From: Phoenix dactylifera
Lineage: Eukaryota; Streptophyta; Magnoliopsida; Arecales; Arecaceae
Length of the DNA: 64,000 nt
Assembly: GCF_009389715.1 (NCBI RefSeq)
Contig: NC_052404.1
Span: forward strand, 11,540,480 to 11,604,479
Reading direction: 5' to 3'
The notes under the pieces were generated by a model. That model was not told where the DNA came from. It searched no databases and worked only from the letters and a program-made list of their open reading frames with translations. The position numbers were made by a program, and so were the translations under genes. Positions 38,821 through 52,500 of the stretch are shown here, in pieces. How positions within the stretch are numbered: the first letter of the stretch is position 1; each line of letters starts with the position of its first letter.

Positions 38821-41800
38821 TCATGCTGGTGGATACAAAGGAATCACAGATTCTGGGTAATCTGTCCTCCTTCCAGAAAGGGAGTAGTATGCAAGTATCT
38901 GAGCCGGACTCTCTACACCACCCCGCCTGTCTTCAAATTCATGAGAAGCGATACATTGTCTAGGGGGGATGAATTCTATGTTCCAGAAGGGGCGGGCCAT
39001 GTCCATAAGGTCACTGCCAGTTGGTGATGCCTTGTATCCATGCACCCATAAGTATCTCAATGAAGGAAGCTGCAATACTGCTAGGGCCAAGGCACGCTCA
39101 CTAAAGCAACAGCTCCTCAATTCCAGCTTCTGCAGGTTTGGGCAACCCCTTGAGAATTGCAGAAGTCCAAGATCAGATTCCCCAACATTACCCAGGAGCA
39201 TATACCTGATATTACTACTGTTCTGGCCAATGTAACCAAGACCCATATCTGAAAGACCTCCAGGTCTCAGATAAAAACCAAACCTTCTAATCTTGGTGCA
39301 ACCTCTCAACAAAGCACGAACCCCATTGTCAAGGGGTAACTCTGTTATCCTTTCTTCTCTATCAAGCAGGACAAGCCGAAAATCAGAGAGGTTTTTACTG
39401 AAAGTGCCAATAGATTCCAGAGCTGCATTAGTGATATCGGATACATATACCGCGAGGTATTCCAGTTCAAGGCAGCCCTGAGCTAGAGTTGACAGCCCTA
39501 TCTGTGAAACTCTACCATGTTCATCCTCCAGGCCTTGTTCATCATCCCCTCGCTCTATTCTGAGCCTGCGTAGTTTCTTGCATGTCTGAGCAACAACTTC
39601 CAATCCTCGGTCTCCAATCACGTTTCTCACCTATTAAGCAAATTTAGAACAACCAAGAGACATGGAATCCAACTTGAAACAAGATTTAAAACAGGTGGAA
39701 TGAAATGACAATGAAAGTTATTAAATATCGTACCTCAAGAATTTCGAGATTGGGACACCGCTGAATCAGCTGACAATGGTCTTCAGTGCTGAGGAAAGTA
39801 TACTGCAGGTCTAGCTTCTTGAGTGAAGCGGCAAATGGAAATATTATGTGCATTTCATTCATCCCCATATAAAGGAGTCCCAAGCAGCATAGCCTGGGAG
39901 GAAAGCGAACCCTCTCGTACCTGTTGATTTCTCCAGCTTGATCATTAAATGAGCCCCCACCGAATTCTTCAAGTGCTGTTGCTGTGCGGAAAAAACCAAC
40001 TAGATCAGAGACATCACAGTCACTGATCTTCAGAGAAATCAATGACCGGCAGTTCCTGGCTAGTAGCTCAAGGTCTTGCGGCGAGATTCTAAGCTCCGTC
40101 ATATAGAAATTCAAAGTCTCAAGCACGGAATTATTGACAGCAAGCTCATGAAGCCATTCACCATCATTCTCAGTAACAGAGCTTTCTTCCAAAAATAAGG
40201 TTCTAAGGCATCTGCAGACAGACAATGATAAACATAACTAGGTTATGGCACGAATAATGACAGAACAAGCATTGGACAATCATCAAACATCTCCTAGAGA
40301 TGTAACACAATGGAACACTTTACACAATGCTGATACAGATTCACAATAAAAAACACCATGCAATGATCAGATCTCCCGCATGTAAATTAAGGAAACATGC
40401 CCAAAGGTATCCTTCATTTGATTGATAGTTTTACAACAACTAACAACCAGAAAGATAGGTCAAAAATCACAGTTACTGCTGAAACCCATGGTTTGGTATG
40501 TTTGTTAGTTTTGTCATGCTTTTACAGTTTTACCTAAATGGTCAATAAACTGTTTGCATAAACATAACTAAAACCAATAAAGCATTTCACATCTTATTTG
40601 GTGCAGCTTTTTGAGTCCTTTTCCTTTTACCCTTCCCTAGATTCAACAGCTAAGAACATTAGAAGTCATTTCTCAGACTCCCCATCAAGGTTTCCTAAGG
40701 AACCCTTCCATATCAGGACCACCTAGTCTCTATTGTATACAGACATAACAGCCCAGTTGGTCTTCACTTTACCATCTAACAATGTGTTCAAAGATCCTTA
40801 AATACACCAACAGAATAAGCCGAAAGCTAAAAGGGGACGTTTTCGATGGAGGAGCAGGAATATAAATCAGCTGTGATCAGAGGGTTGGGGATGCATGTTC
40901 TTGTTAAAGTTGCAGACCTACAAATAGCATAACCTATTAGACCTTAACTGAAATCTGTTCTATCTGATAAAGTATGAAACATGCAACCCACCAATTCCGC
41001 CACAATATTTTCTTTTCTCTCGCGCTTCATAGTTAAGGCTTAATGTTTTTCTCATTAAGCATATAACTGAGAATTGAAAAATCATGACTAAGAACTAAAA
41101 AAGGCTGTCTATGGCTGAGAGAGCTACTGAATAAAAAGAAGAATCAATAATTTGCTATAAAGGGCAGAACAGATCTTGCAGATTTCTATGATGGAACTCT
41201 TCATTAAATCTGCTTTTCACATGCTCCAGGAAATAATTAATTTAACAGGCCAAACTACTCACTATTCTTACACTGATTGAATTTAGTGACAAGCACAGTT
41301 AGACAAGGAAAAAAAAATAACAGTAACTCATGCCAGTATAACCTGAGAGGAGAAATAAAATAAAATAAAACAAAAAAAAACTCTATCAGTGTCAAACATA
41401 GATCATTCATCATGATTCAAGGCCATGTTCATCAGCATACCACACCCACTCCCACCACCCTGGAGCAGGATGCATCAACTATCATCTCTCAAATCAGCAC
41501 AGCACACCAAGTAATAGGAATATATAAGAGAAAACATCAACTCCCCTAAAAGGGACAAGGCTAAATAACATCTTTTCCAAATCCTCAGTATTATGGCAGC
41601 CTGTAAACTGTAAAAGGCCCTTAACAGAACAAGATGCAGTTGTTTAAAACCTTAATAGGCCACATAGTTGAAGCTTCTCAAGGGTTCTTCAATTGTGTCA
41701 TGCAACTATTTCATTCCCTTGAAGCAACTTGAAGAGGTCTTTTGCAAGTTCTGAATATAAGAAAGATGTCCGCATTGCAACCAAAAGCATTCGGAAAGAG

Positions 41801-44508
41801 TAAGATGTAACAGGTGCTTCTGAAACAAAATGATGCATGTGAAAATACACCTATTAAGAATAAAAGTGAACGTCCTTCACATGGTAGCTTCAAGGAAAGG
41901 AAAAAAAAAAAGAAGTTACTTGGCAGGAGCAGAGTCAACTTGATCATCAGATTCACTTGCTCTATAAGTCTTAGCAATTTGAATCAAATGACCACTTTCT
42001 TCAGCCATTGCATAATGTAGCTTGACTCAGATAAAATTATAGCAAAGCTTGGCAATATTGATTGCTATTGCATCACCGAGTTTCATCTCCAGCAGCATAT
42101 TGAAAATTTCATAATACACAACCAATTGGATCACGAAGCTATATAAAATGCAAACAGCATTAAAAGCCACCAGAAGCCACCATAGCAATTCTATTAATTT
42201 CTGTTATATCCAGAGGGACTGAAAAGCTCCATCTAGTCTTGGCCAAGAAAATGTCAATCAGCTAGAATTCACTGCCAGAACACACTTGACTCAGAGTAGT
42301 CTAGATCAAACTACCCAATCCAGTCAGTCTTTCGAACAACATAATTTTTAAATATAAACCTCAGAAATTATTATATAAGAGATTAGCCATATCTATAGGC
42401 TGCCTTTACCAAGATTTACTCCCTCCACAGGGAATCATATTCATAATAAACAAGTGCTGCAAATTTTACTCTTGTGAAAAAAAGCTGAAGGCACATAAAT
42501 TGTATACTGAGGCAGAAGAACATAGAATAGCATCAGAGAACGAAGGCAGCAATTTTGGCCCAGCAACATAAACTACACCACCACAGCTCTATAATCATGG
42601 TCTAGAGTCCATGGTGAGCTCAAGAATAAAAGAGTAAAGTACTAAACATTTTCATGTGATGCTACCTTACAATTCTACCTGAAGAAACTACTCTTCACCT
42701 TGAAGTTTTTAGTATGGTTTCTATAACCTTGACTACCTAGGCTAATGTACCCTCTACTCATTCTGAACATAATCTGTAAGCATGAATGCCTGGTAAGTGT
42801 AATAAGGCTTTTCCTTCAATATTAAGCTACATATAAGTTTATGACTGTCCTGTCATGGCTACGAAGAACCTTAAAAAAAAAAGGCTGCTTAAATCTAAGA
42901 GAACTATTACAAAAGAATAAATTGCCGATAAAGACATTGTGGAATTCAAGAATGAAGTCCACCTTCCCATATAAGCAGCTTATATTCAGGAAACAGATAT
43001 AACAGGCTAAGCAATATGCCACCATTATCACACTTGGTGAAATTAATAATAATCGAAGGATTGAAGGTGGAGAGCATTAATCAAGTGAATACAACCCTGG
43101 ATAAACAAGCATCTCAATCAATGTCAAAAAAGGCATATTACAACGTCAATAGTATATTTATCATGATTTGAGGTGTCCAAGAGCATGATGGAGATGTCTT
43201 AGCATGGGACAAACTAATAAAAAGTAATGGGCATATGCACAAACTAAGAAAAAAGGTTATATAAAAGCTATTACCATGTATTCGGTACAATATAAAGTAC
43301 CACCTTGGACATCGAAAGGCAATACAAGTAAGATTGATTAGGCATGTTTATAGGCAGCTTTGACCATGATAAAATCTCTCTTTAGATAACCATATTTATT
43401 TTACACAACAGCAGAATGCCAGAAATTCGAATAATATATAAGATCATGATAGGCTAAGAAAGCATAGATTCATTTATCGAAAGTGTAAGAAAGAAAACCA
43501 GAAAAGCATCAGAGCAAAATGACAACATTATGTAGACCAGAATTATGATAAGCTCTGGAGTCCCTGGTGAACTCAAGAACAAAATTTTTAAAAAGACAAA
43601 ATGATTGATCTAAGATCTCAAGAGTCCTATCTTAAAAGCCCCAATCCCAATTGCCAGATACCTATAACAATCGAGTGAGCATATATGCAGCCTTCTGTCG
43701 CAAAAGACGTGAAAATATATTAGAAGCAGGAAATTAAGCGCAAGAGCAAATAGACTATATACGTGCTCTAGCATCACATATGGCTACATCATTCAGTGGA
43801 CAATGTACAGAGACAAGAGACGAGCACAATAAATTTAAACAATTCAAGATACCACCACCAGATAACAGGTAAGAGCGGAAAAAAAAAATCCAATCGACTC
43901 AAATGAGTACCTGCAAAGAAACATATAATTTATCAACAAAAGAAGATCAAGAAAATACTAGGGGGCAAAAAAACGTAATCGGTGAAGGGAAATCTGATGA
44001 TGAAGCGGAAGCAGGAGTACCTGCAAGAGCGGGCAACAAGCAAGAGGCCATCGGTGGAGAACCCCGAGCACTTATCGAGCTTGAGCGCCTGGAGCATGTG
44101 GCCCCTGGCCTTGACCAGGACACCGATATCGGCGTCTTTCACGATCATCCGGCGGAAGTGGAGGGCCTTAAGGCAGTTGAAAGTGTCGGCGATCTCGCCG
44201 ACCCAGGGGCCGGCGTAGCCGCCCCAGTCTTCGGGTGTGAGATTGAACATGGCCGCCCGGGGCTTGCCCTTGATCTTGAGGGACTCGAGGCGGGGGAAGC
44301 GCCGCCGGAGCCGGCCGGGGCTGGTGGAGTAGCAGATGGCGATGGTGATGTGCTTGCGGCTGATGGCGTCGATGTGGTACCACTTCTTGCACACCAGGGA
44401 GACGGCCTCCCGGTCGCGGGGGTCGTCGATGTACCCCATCACGCACTCCAGCGCCACGTCCGATATCCCGAAGCTCATGACCCGATTCATGCGCCACTGC
44501 TCCATCAC
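38821..44508 (-). CDS. COI1: COI1, F-box/LRR jasmonate co-receptor
   Basis: F-box subunit of the SCF ubiquitin ligase that binds JA-Ile and JAZ repressors in the nucleus and marks JAZ for degradation. Exons on the minus strand: 44508-44021, 40211-39734, 39630-38821, with GT-AG introns of 3809 and 103 bp. They join in frame to 591 codons, matching the usual ~590. The F-box is N-terminal (VMGYIDDPRDREAVSLVCKKW), followed by leucine-rich repeats. Residues known to bind hormone, inositol phosphate or JAZ are kept: the Arg in KGKPRAAMFNL, HFRRMIV, RLRIERG, the Tyr in AVYVSDI, LLDREERI, the Tyr in FYLRPGG, the Arg in LELRSCC and the Trp in RYLWVHGY. Start 44508 (MMEQWRMNRV) is the first Met of the open frame; an equivalent start one codon later is possible. 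It most resembles monocot COI1a. No damage seen. Confidence 0.97.
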
Positions 44509-44692
44509 CGATGCGATCTCGGAGAGGCGACGGCTTCTTCGACTCGCTCTACCAGCAGAGCAGAGCAGGGTTGAGCTGCGAGGGTTTTCTTTTGAAGGAA
44601 GAGCTGCCCTAGCAGAGCTCTAGAATAGAGATCCCAGGAAGAAAGAACTTGCACAAGATCTGGCAACAGCTACGGAGAGAGAGAGAGGGAAG

Positions 44693-44725
<33 letters not shown>

Positions 44726-45219
44726 CGAGCGAGAGAGAGAGAGAGCCAGATCCGAGTATAAAACCGCCATGGCCGAAATCGGCACCGAGTGGAGCAGAGA
44801 AAAAGTAATAAGGCTAAACAAAGGACGAAAAGGAGAGATGGAGAAAGAGGAATGACTATTGACTCGGGCGGCTACTCCAGATCAAGAAGAACAGGAAGCT
44901 TCTAGACGGCCGGCGGGGCCGATACCAGAGCCGGCGCCAATGGTCGTCGGACGAGATCCGGAGACTCCGCCAAGGATGGGATCGAATTGGAGACGTCCAT
45001 CGAGTGCCGCAGCAGGTCTTCTCGGAACAGAAAAGGCATCAGCCCCAATTTTAGTGGCCCTTTGCCCTTTCCACTGACTCATCAGTGGGCTAGGGAGGAA
45101 CAAAAAGCATATGGAGCGGCTACCGGAGGAGCAAGCATAGGGCCGGACTTCCTATTTTGCAACGCCAGTGGCCGTCTTGAGAAAAAATCCGACAGTAAGA
45201 ATTCTTTTTACTAAACAAA

Positions 45220-45268
<49 letters not shown>

Positions 45269-48200
45269 GCATATATGCATATATGCATATATGCATATAT
45301 ATATATATATATACTATATATTTTTTTTTTTATGGACTCCCTCCAAAACGTTTTCTTATCGAGCCATCTTTCTCATTTATAAAATCTTTTTCTTTCCAAG
45401 TTTTTTTTTCTCCTCCAAATTTCACGTTTTTTAAAAAAAATTTACACCTAGAGTTTATAAAATCTAAAAAATCATATATATATATATATATAATTTTTTT
45501 AAAAAAAATAAAACTAGAAAACTATACACTGGTACTGATATATATCATATTCTAGAAACTATATATCGATTAATCTAAAAATATATATTAACTTACTAGA
45601 TGATGTGTTGGCCAAGTAATATGTACCGGTAAATATTATATTTTAAAAACTGTCTATCAATTTTATCTGAATATTTATATTGGATCACTATTAGGCATGT
45701 ATGAAAAAAGTTTGCAGTATGTATCATGAAGTCAATGACTATGTATTATCTGATCATATAATATGTATTGGTGAACATGATATTCTGAAAATCATACATT
45801 AATTTTTTTGGAGGTATATATGATTTTGCTAGATAACTAATTTGCTGAATATGTATCATATGGCCGTGCACCATATAGTGGTCAACATCATTTTCTAAAA
45901 ACAATATATCAATTTACTTAGAGACGTGTATTAGGTTATTAGATGATTAATTTGCTTGATGTATATTATTTGGCTATATAGTATGTATCGATAAAATACG
46001 TATTTAAAAAAGTAATATAGCAAAAGGATGCACACTTTTTTTAAAAAAATTAATTATAAAATTAACGACTCTATTATGACGAAATTTTGATTTTTAGATT
46101 TTTTTTTAAGATGAGTACCAAAAGAAAAAAAATAACAAAATAGAAAATTTGTCCTATATTTTTCCTTCGATGCCCAATATGTTTTTTTTTTTTTTTTTTT
46201 GGTTTAGGAAGAGAGCAAGAGAGAAATAAGAGGTCATTCGTTTGCTTATTTGTTGTTATCATAGTAGGGAGGCCGATGGGGTGACCGGTGAGGCTCGTCC
46301 TCTCATGCCCGCTTGCATGATATATCGTTGCTAATGATGTGATGTATTTTAAGGTAATAATTTCTTTTTTCTTTCTTTAGAGCGCTCCGAAAGGAAACCG
46401 AACCAATCGATGGACCCGCGCTACAGGATAGCCGGGCACGTCAGATGAGTCCGGGAAATTACGGCTGTTGCAATTAATTTTAAATTAATCGAAAATGACA
46501 GCAGTACCGCAACAGCGGGGCTCCTCCCGAGTCCGGTTGACACCACACCGCACCTTGCGGTCCGCTTTTGATACCGGGGAAGGAGCGAAAGCCTAATTCT
46601 GTGGGCGCTCCTAAACGCAATGCTGGAAATGTACAAATACGGTAGAATCTCCAACCTAAACAGCTTTTTGAATACAGCCGCATTATTTTTTTTTATAAAT
46701 TATCCTCCTAAAAATCTATTTAGATGAATAAGCTGAAAATCTTATATAATTTATAAATTAATAAGCTGGTACAACCAGCAGTTTTTTTTTTTTTATAAAT
46801 TCAGATTCGTGTACTCTAAAGTTACTTCTGAATATTGGTGAATATAATTTTTTTATCTATAATTTTATTATTTTACTATTGTACTGGCTTAATTTATAAA
46901 TTTTATAATTTTTTAACTTAATTATTTAAATAAGCTTCAAGTTGCATTGATTTTTTCTAACCGTGTCGGTATTACCTGTAGGAGAACTATGAATCATACA
47001 ACGGTACAACAGTACAACAGTGATAAGATATATATATATATATACACACACACGGATATATGTGGATGGAAAACTTTGATACTCTACTGCACTCTTGGTA
47101 AGAGAACCTCCGCTGCTGCTGATTCCGGAGCAGCTGACTTTGATAATTTTTTATCATATTTTTGAAACGCTTCCGCTGGCGTTTAAAGGGGAAAAATATT
47201 TCTTCTACAATAATAAAATGAGAATCCTCCAGCGCTGGTGGACATGCACCAGTGGTTTTGTAAATTTCTTAGATCTCGTCGATCTCAAGATTTCCGTCGT
47301 GTTGCTGATATAAGTTGTTATATCCTTAAAATTATTCTATCAAGATAATGCTAATAAAAAAATAATATTGCCCGATATACAATCATACTAGTAAAAAAAA
47401 AATATTATAGGTTGATACAGATGGTTATGTGATTTTTAAAATTATGCTAACATTCTTTCTTAAACTCAAGATTGTATCATAGGCGCCAAATTGAGTTTGA
47501 AAACTAGATCACGAATGTACTTAAAAATTGATGTACTAGATCAAGAGCTAAAATAGCAGCTCAAAAGTTGACATAATAGACTAGGAAAGACTAATGTAGT
47601 GATAGATCAAAAGCTGATATGGCAGCATAGAGCTTGGTGTGACAAAATACAAGCAGTTATAGTAGCTCAAAAGCTGATGCAACATATTAGGAGTTGACAT
47701 AATAACACTCAGAACCCGATATGATGGACTGATTTATCAAACTAATGTGGCAGATCAGGAAGCTAACATAATAAACTGATGTGTTTGCCAATGCTTACGT
47801 AGCTAAGTTACGTGGCAGACTAATGCATTTACTGATATTACTACAAAAATAACAAATTGGTGTGTCTAATTGATGTAGCAAATTGACGTGTCTGCCGATA
47901 TGGCTGATTGACTTATCTGATGATGTGGCATCAAGAAAACATATAGAAGATGACAATTGCAACAAGGATAGAGCTTAGTAAGAAGGCAACCGAAAGCAAC
48001 GATCCTCATAGATGGAGGCACTATAAAAGAAAAGCAAGAGACCTTGAACTAGATGGGGAAGGAGCTGGAGGAAGCAAATAAAATCGAAGATGAAGAGAAA
48101 GAGGCCAAGCAATGGCGAAGAGAGACGACTGAAGATCTGAAGTTGAGAAAAAAACTAGTAGAGAGAAACTGTGGATTCATTAGAAAATAAAGGTTCTTTG

Positions 48201-49491
48201 TAACCTAATTTACCGAAAATAGAGGATATACAGATCTACTACAGAATATGAGATTTTTTGAATTTTGATTTACTAGTAAATAGAGGATATGTAAGGAAAC
48301 AAAGGATCCGCGAATCTACCAGAAAATAGAGGATTTTAATGTGTTGATTCACGAAAAAACAGAGATCGATAAATTAGTAATAAGACGCGGCAACGATGGC
48401 CATAGCAAAGGCGTAAAAGATGTTGACGGCAGATCAAGTGATCGGTTGCCCTAATACTATGTTAAAATATTCAAAAAAAAAAAGTAAAATAAGAGAAAAG
48501 AATTATGCTAGTACTTTGTGTTTAAGATTGAGCAAGTGCTGCAGGATTTGCTGGAGAAGAAAATCACGGCACTTCCGGAGAAGAAAGAGGCTTCAGCTCA
48601 GCAGCTGGGAACTGGGAACGACTCGAAGCGGATAGGGAAGATAACAAGGATCACAGGTTTGAGGGCAATCCTATCCATTCGATTCCAGTCAGGCTGTCCT
48701 GGACTTTTTATTGTGGCGTCACACACGTCATTCATCATCACACGTCATTCCTTGTCATAGCGTCTGAGACGTGATCAATAGATGCGTGCGTGAACGGCGG
48801 GGTCGACATGTCATCGCTCTGCGATGTATCGGAGGACTTCCGCGCTCTAGGGTCTTATTAATCTGGACTGTGCCGGGCCTTGTGATCCAGCAGGCCAAGG
48901 TCCCGGTCTCCGCAACTAACTTCATTAATGTATCCGTTAACTAATAGGTATCCCCAACAGTTTAAGCCGGTACTAATGACGATGGCGACAAATAGGTTAA
49001 CGGATACATATAATAGAGGGGCCAGGCCATCGGAATCCGTAATTCAGATGCCCCTTGCACTTGCCATAACGGGTTGACTTGAACGGTAACGTCATAAGTT
49101 TGGACAGCAAAAGTTGTCGGTGATTTGGCAAAAGAGAGCAAGTAGTTGAGCACTTTTCGGTATGTCAGAAGATCTACAGGATCGCTCGTCACCCGATCCC
49201 TATTCTTTTAACAACCACCAACATAGATCCGAGACCCCTATTAGCTTAACCGGCGGTGCAGTCCCCGTGATGCGGTAGTTTAAATTTCAAAATTTTATGG
49301 AGCTTGTTGCTTCAATTGCAAGTATGATAACAGTATTCTTAAAATGACATGGACCTGATGCTGATGGGATATCAATTATTTGGCTTGCTTATTTTCCATT
49401 AGGAGTAACAAATAAATGCAACAGGTGCTTCAACAACCGGTCTACCATAATGATTTTCCGCTGCTCTTTGATAAATTCTCTTGCCTAAATG

Positions 49492-49551
<60 letters not shown>

Positions 49552-52500
49552 AGGTTTTTTTTTTTTTGCACTAAAAACAGGCATTTCATACTATACGGAT
49601 ATGAATACATCCACCAGAATCTACAAATAAAAGGTTCCGAAATGCACCGGGCAAGTCATCCTCACCAACCCATAGGGTGCCTCCTGAGTGGCTCGCAACA
49701 TACGCCGCCACCCAGTCCGCCGTCCTGTTTGCCTCACGATATACATGCAGATCCTAAAAAGTAAACCCCCCCTCACCATCAACCATATATCACGGAGCAA
49801 AGGATGAACCCCTTCATCGCTATAAGGGCCCCTCCGAATCCAGCTGATCATTATGGCCGAGTCACCCTCCAGGAGGATGGAGCTCGCCTGAAGTACATGT
49901 CGTGCATACCGTAATCCCATTCAAGCTGCCCGCAGCTCTGCCCCTGGGACAGAGGTGTCAAAGATCTGACAACCCCCTGCTGCCACCATGCTGGAGCTCG
50001 GACCCCTGATAACAAAACCTGCTCCTCCCCTCCTGCCTCCGTCCAGGACTGAGTCATCAAAATTGACCTTGAGGAAGCTTGGGGGTGGGGGCTCCCAGGT
50101 GAAAAATACCGTATAAGAGGCTGTCGAAGCAGTATAGGGGCCCAGGTGTCCCGAGCTGTCAAAAGTCTATGATCCGAATCTGCATGAAGGAACTCTGCTG
50201 CCTGTGCCCGAGCTCGCTCCATCACGAACCGTGGGGACAGGCTAGGCTCGCCGAAAACTCGAGCATTCCTGGCCATCCATACCTGGTAAGCTATGCATAA
50301 CGCCCTAATAGCCACAGAACTTATCTGGGGGGAACTGGACCAACGCCGGATCTCCTCTAGAAAATAATCCCTTCGGCTCCAAGCTACCTCTGGAATCCCG
50401 GACAACCTCCAAGCCTCCCTCGCCCAGACACACTAGAATAGTGCATGGTCCACTGACTCGTCTACCTCACAATACTGGCACAAAGGAGGAATGCTAACTC
50501 CACGTCGGCTCAGCGCCAAGCTCGTCGGCAGACGGTCCCAGGCTACCTTCCAGAGGAATAATGCAACCCTCTAGTGTAGCCCAAACCTCCATACCCAGCC
50601 ACAGTCCCTACCCAGCTCCGACTCCTGCTGAATAACCCGATAAACATCACCAACCTTGACTTTGGCTCTACAAGTGGTGCTCCATACCCTAACATTTGGA
50701 CCTACTGATCTCGGGACGGGGAGAGCCCGCACCCGCTCTGCTAAGTGCTCCCCGAATAACTGACCCAGCCTGTCGTCATCCCACTCTGCCTCCCCATGCA
50801 TGAGGAGGTCATGCACTCAGAGCTCAGCAGTCCCCTCATTGCTGATCATCGTCGGCCACAGCCTCAGCGGAAGTGCATCTGTCACGCCCTGGATCCGGAT
50901 CCGTGACACGGCCGTGCTATTGCCGACTACCGCCCATAATAGCACGCAGCCTCATACCTGGGTAACAGGGTAGTCAAACCAACCGAATCTTTTCATATGA
51001 AAGCATTCTTAGTACATCATGCTGGTCAGTACCCAAATACAGAGCTTCTATGTAGTTTATGTACACAAAAGTATACTTGCTTTACCCTAAAAGAAAGAAG
51101 CTCTGATACCAAATTAATGTGACTCTGGCAGCTATCAGTGGTAAGGATCTGAAAGAAAATGAAAAATAAACACATGTGAGCTACACGGCTCAGTAAGTAA
51201 TCATACATAATCTTACCGGATCGAACATAATGGTAACCATGTTTATGCAGGGTTTGAGAAGCTGACATGCGTATTATCTCACAATTTATCATGGCAAAAT
51301 ATGTATGCTTCGAAAACAAAGCAGTATTTTCAGTCAAACAGAATTTTCATAAAACATAAGAATTCATGCGATTAGCATCATTTAAAGGAGATAGCGGTTA
51401 TAGCAAAATACAACATTTCATAAGGATATATTCAAAAACTCGTTGTAAAACAATGTATGCTTTGGCCAGGCACATTCATAAATGTCATGGCCCGCCTTCG
51501 CAGGGCACGTGACTATCGGGCCTACATGAGGGGGAAACACGGGGCTCCCCTGCCAGATGTTGGCCGGTTCCGGGGCTTCACGCAAGCGTCCTTCACCCCT
51601 CACCGATTTTGCTTCTCCCCAAAACGCATCTGCAGGATTTGGAAGCACCCGCCTCATATACCCAGGCTCTGAAACGAGCCTCATGATCATGCTTCAAATA
51701 TCATTTTCATAAAGTATGCATATGAAACCGTGCCCCCGGCATGCCGTGGTCCATTCTCTCGGATGCTACTGCGAAGTCCATTCGGCCACTGGCGGGGCCA
51801 GCTAGTCATTCTCGGCCACTAGCAAGGCCAGCGAAGTTATTCTCGGCCACTAGCAAGGCCAACTCAGTTGCATTCGATCAGTAGCATCTTTGAGCCCATT
51901 ATAATAGTGCCTCTTGGCTAGATAGTATTTCATTATACCAACTTGCATGCATGATTAAAATATCAGCATCATCATGTTGCATACATAGCCATAGCTTCTG
52001 AGATCATGCAAGTTACTTATGCATTGTAACATCTCATGCATGAAACATATATACTTAAAATAAATGCTTAGGAAACATTAATAACATGACATGATCCCTA
52101 ACAGGATTAGAACAGGTTACTTACTTTCTTCACAAATCATGTATACAATTCAAATTGTATGAAAAACACTGGTTCATCTTATAAAACGTAATATAAGATC
52201 TACGATAAGATTAAGACAGATTACTTACTTCAATTCGCTTTCCAAATTGCTCAAGTCCAGGTGACAAATCCTTAATCACCTAAAACAACATAATAGGGAT
52301 TACATTATTCCCCATTTATTTATTATAAAATCTCTTAGTTCATCATATTATGAACTTACTTGCTTGGATCCCATCCAAGGATTTAGCCCAAGTCCAATTT
52401 GAAGCCTTTGGGGTTTGATTTAAAACCAGATTGGGTCTGCTGGAACTAACTCAATTTAATTGGGTTCGGACCCAAATCAATTTGGGCTTAATTCGGTTCG